Source: Salipaludibacillus aurantiacus (lineage in GTDB: Bacteria > Bacillota > Bacilli > Bacillales > Salisediminibacteriaceae). From it: 64,000 nt of DNA. Both the position numbers and the translations under genes were made by a program. The notes under the pieces are model-generated. The model was not told the origin of the DNA. It made no database searches and worked only from the letters and a program-made list of their open reading frames with translations. The stretch lies in the NCBI RefSeq assembly GCF_900111295.1, contig NZ_FOGT01000004.1, forward strand, positions 124,001 through 188,000, given 5' to 3'. Positions 9,999-18,952 of the stretch are shown here, one piece after another (position 1 is the first letter of the stretch; the number at the start of each line of letters is the position of its first letter).

Positions 9999-10027
9999 TT
10001 GAAGGCAGCCAACAATAAGGGTATAAT
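9999..10027 (+). promoter_or_regulatory. SigA-type promoter of the betaine-binding lipoprotein gene
   Basis: TTGAAG at 9999-10004, a 17-bp spacer and a perfect TATAAT at 10022-10027. The start of transcription would be near 10034, leaving a leader of about 47 bases to the ATG at 10081. Confidence 0.7.
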
Positions 10028-10080
10028 TTCCTAGGTGAAATAGTAAGAGAGTAAGAAAAAAGCTTGGAAGGGGATTTATT

Positions 10081-11001
10081 ATGAATAAAAGTAAATTACT
10101 TATGGGTGGTTTATTGTCTTCTGCATTAGTATTAGCTGCCTGTGGAGACGATAATGGCACTAACGTTAATGGAGATAATAACAACGCTGGGAATAACAAC
10201 TCTGGAAATAACGAGGCTGCAGAAACGACAGGCGGGGAAATCGAGATTGGCCTTAATAACTGGGCTGAAAACATTGCCGTCTCGAATATGTGGAAAGTAC
10301 TTCTGGAAGAGCAGGGATTCGATGTGACCTTAACGATGTCAGAAAAAGCGCCAATCTGGACAGGTATTGCTAATGACGATTTAGATCTCGCTCTGGAAAT
10401 CTGGCTTCCGACAACAGACCAGCATCTGTATGAGGACTTCGAGGATGACATCCACTTGCATGATGAGACTTGGTTCTCCGGTACTGGCCTTGGTCTGGTA
10501 GTACCTGAATACATGGATATTGACAGCATTGAAGAACTGAATGACCATGTAGATCTTTTTGACGGGGAGATTGTGGGAATCGATGCCGGTGCCAGTTTGA
10601 CTGGATTATCTGAAGAAGCTATTGAGGAATATGAACTTGACTATAATTTGTTAGTAAGTTCAGAACCGGCTATGATTGCTGAGCTTGATAGCGCTTATCA
10701 AGCTGAAGAGCCTGTTTTAGTAACTCTTTGGAATCCTCATTGGACTTTTTCTGATTACGACTTGAAATATTTAGAAGACCCGAAAAATGTGTTTGGTGAA
10801 CCTGAAGATATTTATTATATGTCCCGTCAAGGCTTCGAGGATGACCATCCTGAAGTTATTGAATGGCTTAACAACTGGGAAATGGATGACGAAACATTAG
10901 GTGAACTGATGTCCGTGATAAATGACCTTGACGATGAGGAAGAAGGCGCCCAGCAGTGGGTTGAAGATAACCGCGACCTCGTCGATGAATGGATCCAGTA
11001 A
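10081..11001 (+). CDS. Glycine betaine/proline betaine-binding lipoprotein (OpuAC family)
   Basis: Lipoprotein signal with lipobox LAAC (Cys21), a linker rich in Asn, Asp and Gly, then an OpuAC-type periplasmic-binding fold. The tryptophans that cage quaternary amines in this family have candidates in NNWAEN, LEIWLP and LWNPHW. The mature part is highly acidic, typical of a halophilic or alkaliphilic cell surface. The ribosome binding site is GGAAGGGG, eight bases before the ATG. No permease or ATPase gene is adjacent and the gene has its own promoter and terminator, so it is an orphan binding protein that must serve a transporter encoded elsewhere. The ligand is inferred from the family; proline betaine or choline are also possible. 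Confidence 0.87.
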   Translation: MNKSKLLMGGLLSSALVLAACGDDNGTNVNGDNNNAGNNNSGNNEAAETTGGEIEIGLNNWAENIAVSNMWKVLLEEQGFDVTLTMSEKAPIWTGIANDDLDLALEIWLPTTDQHLYEDFEDDIHLHDETWFSGTGLGLVVPEYMDIDSIEELNDHVDLFDGEIVGIDAGASLTGLSEEAIEEYELDYNLLVSSEPAMIAELDSAYQAEEPVLVTLWNPHWTFSDYDLKYLEDPKNVFGEPEDIYYMSRQGFEDDHPEVIEWLNNWEMDDETLGELMSVINDLDDEEEGAQQWVEDNRDLVDEWIQ

Positions 11002-11019
11002 TAAACTCATAAGTAGAGA

Positions 11020-11049
11020 GCCTTCCTTTGAAAAAAGGAAGGCTTTTTT
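11020..11049 (+). terminator. Rho-independent terminator
   Basis: GCCTTCCTTT and AAAGGAAGGC pair perfectly (10 bp) around a four-base loop, followed by six T. Ends the OpuAC-like monocistronic transcript. Confidence 0.93.
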
Positions 11050-11339
11050 GTTTAACAGCTCCTTTTAGTAAATTACTATAACTTACCACAAAAGAGTAAA
11101 TTTACCGCACGAATTATCCTCAATCTGCTTATATATATGTATTAATAAAAAATCGGAGTAAACATTATTAATAGCTAAAAATTTAGAACCAACTTTTATC
11201 ACCTGGTAATAAAAACACATTGCTTTATTTTATCGCAGCTGGTATGATGACACTGTTAGCACATTAGTAATAAACGTAACTTACCTGCTATTAATTGTCA
11301 GAAAATACAAATATCGAAAGAGCATTGGAGGCTTACTTC
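11050..11339. other. AT-rich intergenic region before the desaturase
   Basis: AT-rich, no coding potential. Its only recognisable element is the promoter at 11220-11248; the transcript leader would be about 85 bases. Confidence 0.6.
11220..11248 (+). promoter_or_regulatory. SigA-type promoter of the desaturase gene
   Basis: TTGCTT at 11220-11225, a 17-bp spacer and TATGAT at 11243-11248. No desKR-like regulators are nearby, so whether this promoter responds to cold is unknown. Confidence 0.6.
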
Positions 11340-12419
11340 ATGAAAGAACTTCATTCTTTTGGCTGGTACGCATCAAAAATTTCTCCCCATTTGCCAAAAA
11401 AAGCGTTTAAACCTGTTCCTGCCCGCTTGTTAGGCGGACTCGCCTACTTGATTATAACGATAGGAAGTATGGTTGCGATCGGTTTATTTAATTTGCCGTT
11501 CATTGTTAATTTAGGATTATCATTAATAATTGGTGCCAGTTTTGCTTCTCTCGGTTTTCTCGGACACGAAATTCTGCACGGAACCGTTGTCAGAAAAGCC
11601 TGGTTAAGGAACTTTCTTGGCGGCATCTGCTTCTGGCCCCTCGTTACTGGACCAAAACTGTGGCGTAAATGGCACAATATGACTCATCACGTACACACCC
11701 AGGATGAAGAGAACGACCCGGATACGTGGCTGACAAAAGACAAAGTCGATAAAAGCTCTGTTTTGAAATTCATTTACCGTCTTCCTTTTTCGGTAAGAGC
11801 CTTCTTTGAATTTTTGTCACTAACCTTTACTTTTACATTGCATTCAACAAGAATGTTCTTCATTTATGTAAAGGAATTTAAGCCGAAAAAGCAGTGGTCA
11901 GTTTGGATGCAATTTATTTTGCCATGGGCTACATGGATCGGATTAATGTTTTTCGTTGGATTCTCGACATGGATGTTCATTTTCTTCGTTCCTTTATTAA
12001 TTGCCAATGCGATTGTTATGGGATATATCTCAACTAACCATAGGCTGAATCCTCAGGTGCCCGTAAATGATCCGTTAGCAAACAGCTTGTCGGTCACGGT
12101 TCCTAAGTGGGTGGATGTGCTTCATTTTAATTTTTCGTATCATACGGAACACCACTTGTTCCCTAGCATGAGCTCAAAGTATTATCCAATGGTTAAAGAT
12201 CATATTAAGAAAAATTGGCCGCATTTGTACCATGAAATGCCGATGAGCAGCGCATTAAAAGCTCTATGGAAGACACCGCGTATTTATTACAAAGGGAAAG
12301 AACTGATTGATCCGCGCGATGATATGGTGTACGGCTCGCTTGGATACGGTCTCGATCATGAAGATATTGAGCCGCGGAGCCGGATGGAAGAGACTCCAAC
12401 AGACAAAAAGAAAGCATAA
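11340..12419 (+). CDS. Membrane fatty acid desaturase
   Basis: Introduces double bonds into membrane lipid acyl chains, using a di-iron centre and reduced ferredoxin or flavodoxin. All three histidine boxes are present: HEILH (76-80), HNMTHH (112-117) and HTEHH before LFPSMSS. Hydrophobic segments lie near 28-75 and 195-235. The start at 11340 is chosen because TTGGAGG sits eight bases upstream; an in-frame TTG at 11295 would add 15 residues but has no ribosome binding site. It has its own promoter and terminator. Double-bond position cannot be predicted. Confidence 0.9.
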   Translation: MKELHSFGWYASKISPHLPKKAFKPVPARLLGGLAYLIITIGSMVAIGLFNLPFIVNLGLSLIIGASFASLGFLGHEILHGTVVRKAWLRNFLGGICFWPLVTGPKLWRKWHNMTHHVHTQDEENDPDTWLTKDKVDKSSVLKFIYRLPFSVRAFFEFLSLTFTFTLHSTRMFFIYVKEFKPKKQWSVWMQFILPWATWIGLMFFVGFSTWMFIFFVPLLIANAIVMGYISTNHRLNPQVPVNDPLANSLSVTVPKWVDVLHFNFSYHTEHHLFPSMSSKYYPMVKDHIKKNWPHLYHEMPMSSALKALWKTPRIYYKGKELIDPRDDMVYGSLGYGLDHEDIEPRSRMEETPTDKKKA

Positions 12420-12422
12420 TTT

Positions 12423-12453
12423 AAAGCACAGGCAAACCCTGCCTGTGCTTTTT
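12423..12453 (+). terminator. Rho-independent terminator after the desaturase
   Basis: AAAGCACAGGCA and TGCCTGTGCTTT pair around a short loop, followed by a T-rich tail. The DUF1499 gene ends at 12508 on the other strand and may share it. Confidence 0.9.
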
Positions 12454-12507
12454 ATATATTAGCCCGATCCCGCAGCAAAGTCACCTTTACTGCGGATCGC
12501 TGTGCCG

Positions 12508-12960
12508 TTAATTTCCCATGTACTCTTTCCAGATTTCTTCATACCTTTTCTCATTTACTCCCATGTCGTAAAACCCTGTCCTCGAGGATGAGCGGAAATC
12601 AACACGTTGGTTTGCCTCATCAAAATAAAATTCGACGTCATCCTTAAACCTTAAAGGCTCTGATTTGAAAACTGCGTGAATATAATGATTACTTTCAGTT
12701 ACAATTTCACACTGGTTTCTCTTTTCCAGAATTGTTTTCACTAACGAACGCGTAGTTTCCAAGTCCTCTTTAAAAGGAAAGGGATCGACCCGTTTTTCAT
12801 CAATACTCGTTTGAGAGGAGACGGAGTTGGGACTCGATGGAAGTTCAGCGAGACGCCCGTCCCTGACCCCAAGGTGTTTCGGTTCAGTATTATTCCTGAC
12901 AGCCATAAAAATAGCACCGGCCGATGCGGCTCCTGCGGCAATAACAGATAATATTTTCAT
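12508..12960 (-). CDS. DUF1499 family protein
   Basis: A 150-residue protein with a short hydrophobic N-terminus (MKILSVIAAGAASAGAIF) that could be a membrane anchor. It then has the DUF1499 pattern: GVRDGRLAELPSSPNSVSSQ, DPFPF, a YIHAVF strand, DDVEFYFD and a DFRSSSRTGFYDMG block. The function of the family is unknown. A GGAGGAG site precedes the ATG on the minus strand. It stands alone between converging and diverging neighbours. Confidence 0.8.
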   Translation of the reverse strand: MKILSVIAAGAASAGAIFMAVRNNTEPKHLGVRDGRLAELPSSPNSVSSQTSIDEKRVDPFPFKEDLETTRSLVKTILEKRNQCEIVTESNHYIHAVFKSEPLRFKDDVEFYFDEANQRVDFRSSSRTGFYDMGVNEKRYEEIWKEYMGN

Positions 12961-13146
12961 AAATACACTCCTCCTGTTTAAGACTCAGTTACTCTTATCT
13001 TCCCTATTTAGCTGTGAACTACTCCTATTGATATCCGAGGTTTACCTTTTCTTTTCCTTTCCTGTGATAAGATGAAAGCAGACTTCTATACATACACCCC
13101 GGCAAATTGACGGGGCAGCAATACTTAAAAGAAAGAAGGGTTGGGG

Positions 13147-14061
13147 ATGTCTAAACCAATTATTATTGACTGTGATCCAGGTATTGATGATGCGATGGCC
13201 ATTCTTATGGCTGTCACGTCCCCAGACTTGGATGTTAAGCTGATTACTACTGTAGCCGGTAATCAGACAGTTGACAAAACAACGAGAAATACGCTTGATC
13301 TGTTAAGTTTTATAGGGGATGAAACGATAGAAGTGGCTAAAGGAGCAGCGGCACCGCTCATTAAGCCGCTTGTCCTTGCTGAGAAAATCCATGGGGATTC
13401 AGGACTTGGAAATGTGGACATGAATGTGCCGGGCAGGGAATTAAGCACGGAACCGGCCGTTGAGGCTATGAGAAAGGTTTTGGAAAACTCAATTGAAAAA
13501 ATAACTCTTATAGCTGTCGGTCCACTGACAAACGTGGCGCTGTTAATTAAAACCTACCCGCATCTGACAGAAAAAATCGGCCAGTTATCAATTATGGGCG
13601 GATCATTGAGGGGAGGGAATATTACACCGGCAGCGGAATTTAATTTCTTTGTGGATCCCGAAGCTGCCAAAATTGTTCTTGAATCAGGAGTTCCTGTTAC
13701 TTTATTCGGCTTGCATGTGACCCAAAAGGTCCCTCTTTACAAGGAAGACATTGAAAGAATTAGAGATACAGGGAATGAGACAGGACGGCTTGTTGCCTCG
13801 ATGCTTGATTATTATTTTCAGGAAGGCCGTGTGGAAGGACTGCATGATCCTTGTGCTGTTGCCTCTCTGCTTGATCCTGGTCTTTTTCAATTCAGCCGCT
13901 TTCACGTTCAGGTAGAAACGAAAGGGGAATATACGTCCGGTATGACAGTGATGGATCAGCGCCGTTTCTCAAGAACCCGAGCAAACGTTTATGTGGCCAT
14001 GGATGTAAACAGGGAAGGGCTTATCAGTCAATTAGAAAACAGCATCCGCAAACTTAAATAA
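13147..14061 (+). CDS. Inosine/uridine-preferring nucleoside hydrolase
   Basis: Hydrolyses the N-glycosidic bond of ribonucleosides to ribose and free base. The calcium- and ribose-binding DCDPGIDDA motif is near residue 9, with the expected IMGG and EFNFFVDPEAA blocks and a C-terminal HDPCAVA. Start 13147 (ATG) is preferred because AGAAGGG lies six bases upstream; an in-frame TTG at 13141 would be too close. Ribokinase follows 30 bp downstream, forming a short nucleoside-salvage operon. Base specificity cannot be read off. Confidence 0.92.
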   Translation: MSKPIIIDCDPGIDDAMAILMAVTSPDLDVKLITTVAGNQTVDKTTRNTLDLLSFIGDETIEVAKGAAAPLIKPLVLAEKIHGDSGLGNVDMNVPGRELSTEPAVEAMRKVLENSIEKITLIAVGPLTNVALLIKTYPHLTEKIGQLSIMGGSLRGGNITPAAEFNFFVDPEAAKIVLESGVPVTLFGLHVTQKVPLYKEDIERIRDTGNETGRLVASMLDYYFQEGRVEGLHDPCAVASLLDPGLFQFSRFHVQVETKGEYTSGMTVMDQRRFSRTRANVYVAMDVNREGLISQLENSIRKLK

Positions 14062-14091
14062 TATATTTTTATAAAAAAAGGGGTTCAGCTC

Positions 14092-15006
14092 ATGAAAAAA
14101 ATAGTGGTCATAGGCAGTTTAAATATGGATCTGGTCACCGAAGTCAATCATTTAGTAAAGCCGGGGGAAACGTTAAGCGCCACAAGCTTTAGTGCGCTTC
14201 CTGGAGGAAAAGGAGCCAATCAGGCAGCCGCAGCCGGTAAATTGGGAGCAGACGTACATATGGTTGGAAAAATAGGTGCAGATGATTACGGTGACGAGTT
14301 GCTGAAGAGCTTAAAACAGGCAAGTGTGGCAACAGACGGCATTCAAATTGAAAAAAACGGTTCACCATCGGGCATGGCTTTTATTCAGGTCAGCAGCACC
14401 GGTGAAAACAGCATCGTTCTTGTTAATGGCGCTAACAATAACTTCCGCCCCCACGACCTCGATGCCATTCGAGGCGTTATTGAGCAGGGGGAAATTATTA
14501 TTCTTCAGCTGGAAGTTCCGTTTGAAACAGTCGTTATGGCCATTGATCTGGCGAAAGAGCTGGGAAAGAAAGTGATTTTAAATCCGGCGCCAGCACGGTA
14601 TCTCCCTGGTGAATTGTTAAAAAAAATAGACCTCATTATTCCAAATGAGATTGAACTCGAGACCTTAACCGGGCTGCCTGCCAAAACTGAAAATAATATT
14701 TATACAGCAGCTAATCGTCTTCTCGCTTCAGGTGCTGGAAAAGTGATCGTGACTGCAGGAGATCGAGGCTGTTACTGCGTGGGTGAAGGAACGAGGGAAC
14801 ACATACCCTCTGAAAAAGTAAAAGCTTTAGATACGACAGCCGCCGGAGATTCGTTTATCGGTGCAGTGGCTGCAGGGTTGAGTGAAGGGCTGACAGAACG
14901 GAAGGCTATTGATTTGGCTGTTAAAGCAGCAGCTGTCACTGTCACACGGAAAGGGGCCCAGCCGTCCCTTCCACACAGAGGGGAAGTGGAGGATTACTTT
15001 TCTTAA
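14092..15006 (+). CDS. rbsK: Ribokinase
   Basis: Phosphorylates ribose to ribose-5-phosphate. PfkB-family features: GSLNMDLV at the start, the PGGKGANQA substrate motif near 40-48, and the C-terminal DTTAAGDSFIGA anion hole with the catalytic Asp. The length (304) is typical. The ribosome binding site is AAAGGGG, eight bases before the ATG. Its place directly after the nucleoside hydrolase, with no ribose transporter, indicates that its substrate is ribose released from nucleosides. Confidence 0.93.
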   Translation: MKKIVVIGSLNMDLVTEVNHLVKPGETLSATSFSALPGGKGANQAAAAGKLGADVHMVGKIGADDYGDELLKSLKQASVATDGIQIEKNGSPSGMAFIQVSSTGENSIVLVNGANNNFRPHDLDAIRGVIEQGEIIILQLEVPFETVVMAIDLAKELGKKVILNPAPARYLPGELLKKIDLIIPNEIELETLTGLPAKTENNIYTAANRLLASGAGKVIVTAGDRGCYCVGEGTREHIPSEKVKALDTTAAGDSFIGAVAAGLSEGLTERKAIDLAVKAAAVTVTRKGAQPSLPHRGEVEDYFS

Positions 15007-15083
15007 AAAAATGTTATAACAATTCTGCTGGTGTGCCGGTCGCTGCAGTTCCTTCAGGGCGGCTGTTTTTCCGTGCACAAAAA

Positions 15084-15104
15084 AAGGGCAGGTTGTCTGC
15101 CCTT
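15084..15104 (-). terminator. Terminator between convergent rbsK and the 75-aa gene
   Basis: AAGGGCAG pairs with CTGCCCTT. Read on the minus strand it is followed by seven T, so it mainly serves the minus-strand gene; on the plus strand only CTTT follows. Confidence 0.75.
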
Positions 15105-15111
15105 CTTTAGC

Positions 15112-15339
15112 TTATACCCATTCAATCAGTTTATCTTCTTTACCGTTAGGATCTAATTCGACTAACGCAACCTTAATCACATTTACATTATCAAGATTAA
15201 TAAGCGAATTTTCAACCCTGGCCCAATGGCCTCTTTCTCTCTCTACCCAGTCATTTACCCGGGATACCGGACTTTCAGTAAAATACGCTGCTTCCTCTTT
15301 TCCATTTTCAAATTCAAAGATGACTTTATATCGTTCCAT
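15112..15339 (-). CDS. Conserved small acidic protein of unknown function (75 aa)
   Basis: Start at the ATG ending at 15339 (AAGGAG ten bases upstream); an in-frame TTG at 15345 is less well placed. The product begins MERYKVIFEFENGKEE and ends KEDKLIEWV. It is soluble, acidic, with alternating beta-strand-like segments and no known motif. A minus-strand terminator follows. Function is not recognised. Confidence 0.7.
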   Translation of the reverse strand: MERYKVIFEFENGKEEAAYFTESPVSRVNDWVERERGHWARVENSLINLDNVNVIKVALVELDPNGKEDKLIEWV

Positions 15340-15602
15340 ATTCAAAACGCTCCTTCATCAAGATTCTCTCAGGTTTTCTACCCTGTTTCCAAATTATTTA
15401 CACTTAAATATGTCTCTGGGACTCCAATTTGAGTCTAATGGTTTAGTTAACTAGTGATTTGCTGTTAAAAAGGGCTAAAGAAATCAAAAAGATTTAAATA
15501 ACCACTTTTATCTGCTTATAAAATAAGCGCTGTGGAGATAGTAACAGGAAAGGGTAATCATTCGTGCATATTAAGCAGGAAAAAGCATCAGAGGTGGGTT
15601 TA

Positions 15603-16325
15603 GTGGAGATTAAGGTCATGACCTTTAATATCCGCCATGGTCTGGGGATGGACAGGCGGATTAATATAGGGAGAATAGCTAAAGCAATTAAACTGGCCAA
15701 TCCGGATATTGTCGGTCTGAATGAGGTGGACAGGCATTTTTCCAGCCGCAGTTATTTTAAAGACCAGCTTTTTGAATTGGCAGACCTGCTGGAAATGTCC
15801 TCCGCTTTCGGCCCCGCAATCACAGTTAAGATTCCATTTATGTCAGGGAGAGGGCAATATGGAAATGCCTTGTTATCACGTTATCCGATCTTATCAAGGG
15901 AGGTTATTCCGTTTAACTTTATAAAGGGGGTTTTTGAAGGAAGGTCTCTTCTTCAAACGGCCATTCAAATAGACGAGAAAGTAGTGAGGGTATGTGTGAC
16001 CCATTTAAGCTTTAATCCTTTTTTGCGAAAAATACAGACCGATTTTATTGCACAACGGATGTTCGGAAACACATTTCCTTCCATTGTGATGGGTGACTTT
16101 AATATGTTGCCTGGCTCAGGAAACTGGCGGAAAATAACCGAAAAAAGTACAGATGCCTGGCAGGCTGCAGGGACAGGTTCTGGTTTAACCTTCCCATCGG
16201 TACGTCCAAGGTTAACGTTGGATTATATATTTACAAAAGGGGTCGAAGTGACAGGGGCGGCGGTGGTGTCAGATATGAGAGAAGCTTCTGACCATCTCCC
16301 GCTGACTGCTTATATACGTCTATAG
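15603..16325 (+). CDS. Endonuclease/exonuclease/phosphatase family hydrolase
   Basis: EEP superfamily metal-dependent phosphohydrolase. It has TFNIRHG at the start, GLNEVDRH carrying the metal-binding Glu, a THLSFNP segment, MGDFNM with the catalytic Asp and Asn, and a C-terminal SDHLPL with the catalytic His. GTG 15603 is preferred because the conserved fold begins three residues later and GAGGTG lies six bases upstream; GTG 15564 with AGGAAAGGG would add 13 residues. It has no signal peptide. The substrate could be DNA, a phospholipid or a small phosphoester. Confidence 0.85.
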   Translation: MEIKVMTFNIRHGLGMDRRINIGRIAKAIKLANPDIVGLNEVDRHFSSRSYFKDQLFELADLLEMSSAFGPAITVKIPFMSGRGQYGNALLSRYPILSREVIPFNFIKGVFEGRSLLQTAIQIDEKVVRVCVTHLSFNPFLRKIQTDFIAQRMFGNTFPSIVMGDFNMLPGSGNWRKITEKSTDAWQAAGTGSGLTFPSVRPRLTLDYIFTKGVEVTGAAVVSDMREASDHLPLTAYIRL

Positions 16326-16385
16326 CTTGTTTTGCAGATGTATGGCGCGTTTAAGAGCTGCGGGGCGGGGGCGGAAAAAAGAGTG

Positions 16386-16411
16386 GAGCACCGGCAAACC
16401 TGCCGGTGCTC
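16386..16411 (-). terminator. Bidirectional hairpin, terminator for the minus-strand coat genes
   Basis: GAGCACCGGCA and TGCCGGTGCTC form an 11-bp perfect stem with a four-base loop. On the minus strand it is followed by CAC and then TCTTTTTT. It lies between the convergent EEP hydrolase gene and the 58-aa gene. Confidence 0.85.
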
Positions 16412-16424
16412 TCTCGCTTTACCA

Positions 16425-16601
16425 TTAAGAAGGGTCGTATTCGTCATAAATAAGGCGGGTGACCTTAGTAGAGTCGCCCTTCCGACGTTCGTCTTCAGTA
16501 GCATCTTCCCCGAACTCTTCTTCCTCATCTATTCCTGGCGCTGTTGTTCTTTCCACCTCAGGTGACACCTTATTCGTTTCCTTTTTTCGCATGCTGCGCA
16601 T
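16425..16601 (-). CDS. Small highly charged protein (58 aa)
   Basis: AAGGAGG lies six bases before the ATG ending at 16601; the ATG at 16607 overlaps the ribosome binding site. The product starts MRSMRKKET and is rich in Glu, Asp, Lys and Arg (EEEEFGEDATEDERR), likely disordered. It lies 18 bp downstream of the coat protein gene and before a shared terminator, so it is probably co-transcribed with it during sporulation. Not recognised otherwise. Confidence 0.6.
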   Translation of the reverse strand: MRSMRKKETNKVSPEVERTTAPGIDEEEEFGEDATEDERRKGDSTKVTRLIYDEYDPS

Positions 16602-16619
16602 AGTCATCCTCCTTGTTGA

Positions 16620-17267
16620 TTAGTTTAAAGTCGGAGGAGGTGCCGGCGCGTAGCTGTCAACCATATGAGTCATATCCTGGTCGGCAAGCTGTGCAACTTG
16701 ATAATAGCCGTTCCTGTTCTGATAAAGGAACATTTCATAGCTCATTTCGATCAGGTTAGGTACACTGTCGGCTGTGACCCGGCGCATCACCGGATTAGTC
16801 ATTTCTAATGCCGTCATTGCCATCATTGAAGCGAGTCCCTTTACCTGACCAAGCATGAAACCGGAAATATTCTCATCTTTAAGCTCGTTGACTGATCCGG
16901 CAGGTTTCTTCGGGGTGCTAGGTGTTAAGCCGTACATCACATCATTGCTTTCTGTCATGTGGTAAACACTTGTAGACTGGGACGGTTTCTGGCCTGTTTT
17001 TAACGTTTCAACCATAATATTGTACAACTCGGTTAAAAAGCTTTTTTGCCTGTTCAGAATGCTTTTCAGCTGCTGGTCCTGAATGTGCTGGTTATAAAGT
17101 TCATACTGGTCAAGAGTCCCAATGACTCCTCCGATCACCTCGTGGGCATCGAACAGTTCATGCCCGCCGTGGCTTTTATTAGGTGGCATGTTCTCTGATA
17201 ATTGGGTTCCCTGCTGTTGCTGCTGTTGCATCTGCTGGTTAATGACATTCGGATTTTGGTTTGGCAT
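16620..17267 (-). CDS. CotF-like spore coat protein
   Basis: ATG ending at 17267 with AGGAGG upstream gives 215 residues; the open frame extends further but without a ribosome binding site. A Gln-rich N-terminus is followed by a CotF-type four-helix fold: DAHEVIGGVIGTLDQYELY near 45-65, a second helix through NRQKSFLTELYN, then a repeat-like second half (GFMLGQVKGLASMMAMTALE). The family is found in spore coats of Bacilli. The short charged gene at 16425 follows. The gene supports a spore-forming lineage. Confidence 0.85.
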   Translation of the reverse strand: MPNQNPNVINQQMQQQQQQGTQLSENMPPNKSHGGHELFDAHEVIGGVIGTLDQYELYNQHIQDQQLKSILNRQKSFLTELYNIMVETLKTGQKPSQSTSVYHMTESNDVMYGLTPSTPKKPAGSVNELKDENISGFMLGQVKGLASMMAMTALEMTNPVMRRVTADSVPNLIEMSYEMFLYQNRNGYYQVAQLADQDMTHMVDSYAPAPPPTLN

Positions 17268-17365
17268 ACTGCTTCCTCCTTTAAAAGAATAGTCCATCAG
17301 TTTTATTATTGTTAAAAAAAGAAGAAAAAATGTATCCACACCATCAAAGTAATTACTTCCATTCC

Positions 17366-18952
17366 TTATTCCATATCTTCAAAAAGGTTTAATATATAAT
17401 TTTTCAAATCGACGATACGAATGGTGGCCGGTTCCTGGTCAGTTCCGGCAATAACGAGTGCACCAAGGAGGTCATTTTTATGGAGCCCGCCATGTTCTCC
17501 GCCATCCTCGTGGACAGCAATACCATCTGCGTAAAAAGAGTGACCCGGTCTGGCAGTGAGAACCAGTTTGGCTGGTTCATGGCTTTTCAGTGCAGTTTCC
17601 AAATGGTTCAGGCCATCCGGATAATCGCCATAACTTATTTCACTTTCACCCTTTTTATTCAGGTCCAGGATCTTTTCATTTCCTTGAACCGTCCAATTTT
17701 GCCCGTAACTATCTGTTATTTCCCCGTCTCTTTTAAACCGCAGCTCTCCATTATGGCCAGGGCTCATGACTTTAACCCATCCATCCTCCAGCCAAGCCGC
17801 AATGTCTATTTCCGGATTATTTAGCGCACGGCCTGCAAGAGAGGGAATCAGGTTTCTGTTATGCAAGTCATAAATATAGGCCATACGCTGATTAACGCCT
17901 AAACCTATGTCTCCTTCACTGACCGGGTCCCCTAAATCAGCAATATAATAATCGCCATAAAGGCTCTCTAAATCAATCGCTGTCTCTTCTTCAGTTTTGT
18001 TAAGCTGGTTCTGGGCATGGTCCCCGAAAATGATAAACACATTTTCTTCAAGCGCTTTTTCCCAGCTGCCGTAGCTATTAAGGATTCCCTGTAAACAGCC
18101 ATCGGCTTTTTCAAATCCGTCCCGGTGGAGGGACCCATGTTTATGGGTTTCTTTGTCATTGTCAGGAAAAAATAAAAGCAGAAAATCCGGCTGCCTATTA
18201 TTTTTTATAAGGCGCTGGGCAGCTTCCATTGAATACTTGTCTACCAGGCCTGCGCGGTTAAAAATACCGTCTGTAAATGCCTCACTTTCAAACCCGTCAG
18301 GTTTCTTAAGACGCCCGAAAGACAGATTGTCAGGTCCCTTTGTTTCAATAGTGCCTGGCAGGTCACTCAATTGCTCAGTTAAAGGAGGCATGTCAAGCGT
18401 ATGTTCCGTATTTCCACGGTACAAAACTGTATTGACAGCTCCGGAAGTAAAACCTTGTGCGTCAAGATCGTCAAAGACCGTAGGGATATCTTTGTTTAGA
18501 TGCTCATTATTCAGGTTATATAGCACATCGTACAGTCCTTGGGATAATCCGTTTTCTCGCCAGAATTCCCAATTAGACCCGTAGTTCACTATCCGGTCTT
18601 CATCCTGTTTAAACCAGGATAAACCGGGAACCCTGTGCTTATCAGGCATTTCTCCAGTAATTAACGTACTTTCCACCGTAACAGACATGCTGGGAAAAGG
18701 TGCCACTAAATCTTTATAATACTGGCCATTCTCTATTAAGTATTCAAGAGCGGGAACGCTGCCTTCCTCCAGGCTCTCGTCAAGTGTGGAGCCCATTAAT
18801 GAGTCAATCATCACCATAACGACTTTTTTATCAGGTGACGAGCCGGGAGCCCGGCTGTACAAATAATCTCCCTGCTCGTTTTCAATACTGCTGTCCATTT
18901 GACAAGAGGTTAATAGGACTACTAGTACTAAAAGGTATTTAATTTTCTTCAC
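17366..18952 (-). CDS. Lipoprotein phosphodiesterase/nucleotide pyrophosphatase (alkaline phosphatase superfamily)
   Basis: Lipobox LTSC with Cys17. The type I phosphodiesterase fold is recognisable: MVMIDSLMG with metal-binding Asp50, FPSMSVTVESTLITGEMPDKH with the nucleophile position at Ser88 (usually Thr), FFPDNDKETHKHG, IFGDHAQ and EHGGLHKND carrying the remaining metal ligands. It probably acts outside the membrane on a phosphoester. The start is unusual: GGGAGG overlaps the GTG at 18950-18952, while an ATT at 18941-18943 has ideal spacing (see findings). It is monocistronic. Confidence 0.85.
   Translation of the reverse strand: MKKIKYLLVLVVLLTSCQMDSSIENEQGDYLYSRAPGSSPDKKVVMVMIDSLMGSTLDESLEEGSVPALEYLIENGQYYKDLVAPFPSMSVTVESTLITGEMPDKHRVPGLSWFKQDEDRIVNYGSNWEFWRENGLSQGLYDVLYNLNNEHLNKDIPTVFDDLDAQGFTSGAVNTVLYRGNTEHTLDMPPLTEQLSDLPGTIETKGPDNLSFGRLKKPDGFESEAFTDGIFNRAGLVDKYSMEAAQRLIKNNRQPDFLLLFFPDNDKETHKHGSLHRDGFEKADGCLQGILNSYGSWEKALEENVFIIFGDHAQNQLNKTEEETAIDLESLYGDYYIADLGDPVSEGDIGLGVNQRMAYIYDLHNRNLIPSLAGRALNNPEIDIAAWLEDGWVKVMSPGHNGELRFKRDGEITDSYGQNWTVQGNEKILDLNKKGESEISYGDYPDGLNHLETALKSHEPAKLVLTARPGHSFYADGIAVHEDGGEHGGLHKNDLLGALVIAGTDQEPATIRIVDLKNYILNLFEDME

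Larger units (their letters stand above)
9474..10080. other. 607-bp intergenic region rich in repeats
   Basis: Holds the 21-bp tandem repeat (9558-9683), a GGGGTCTGACCCC palindrome (9792-9804) followed by a second pyrimidine-rich GACCCCTATAGG stretch, a 13-codon ORF with a good ribosome binding site (9924-9965), and the promoter of the following gene (9999-10027). No other gene is supported. Confidence 0.7.
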
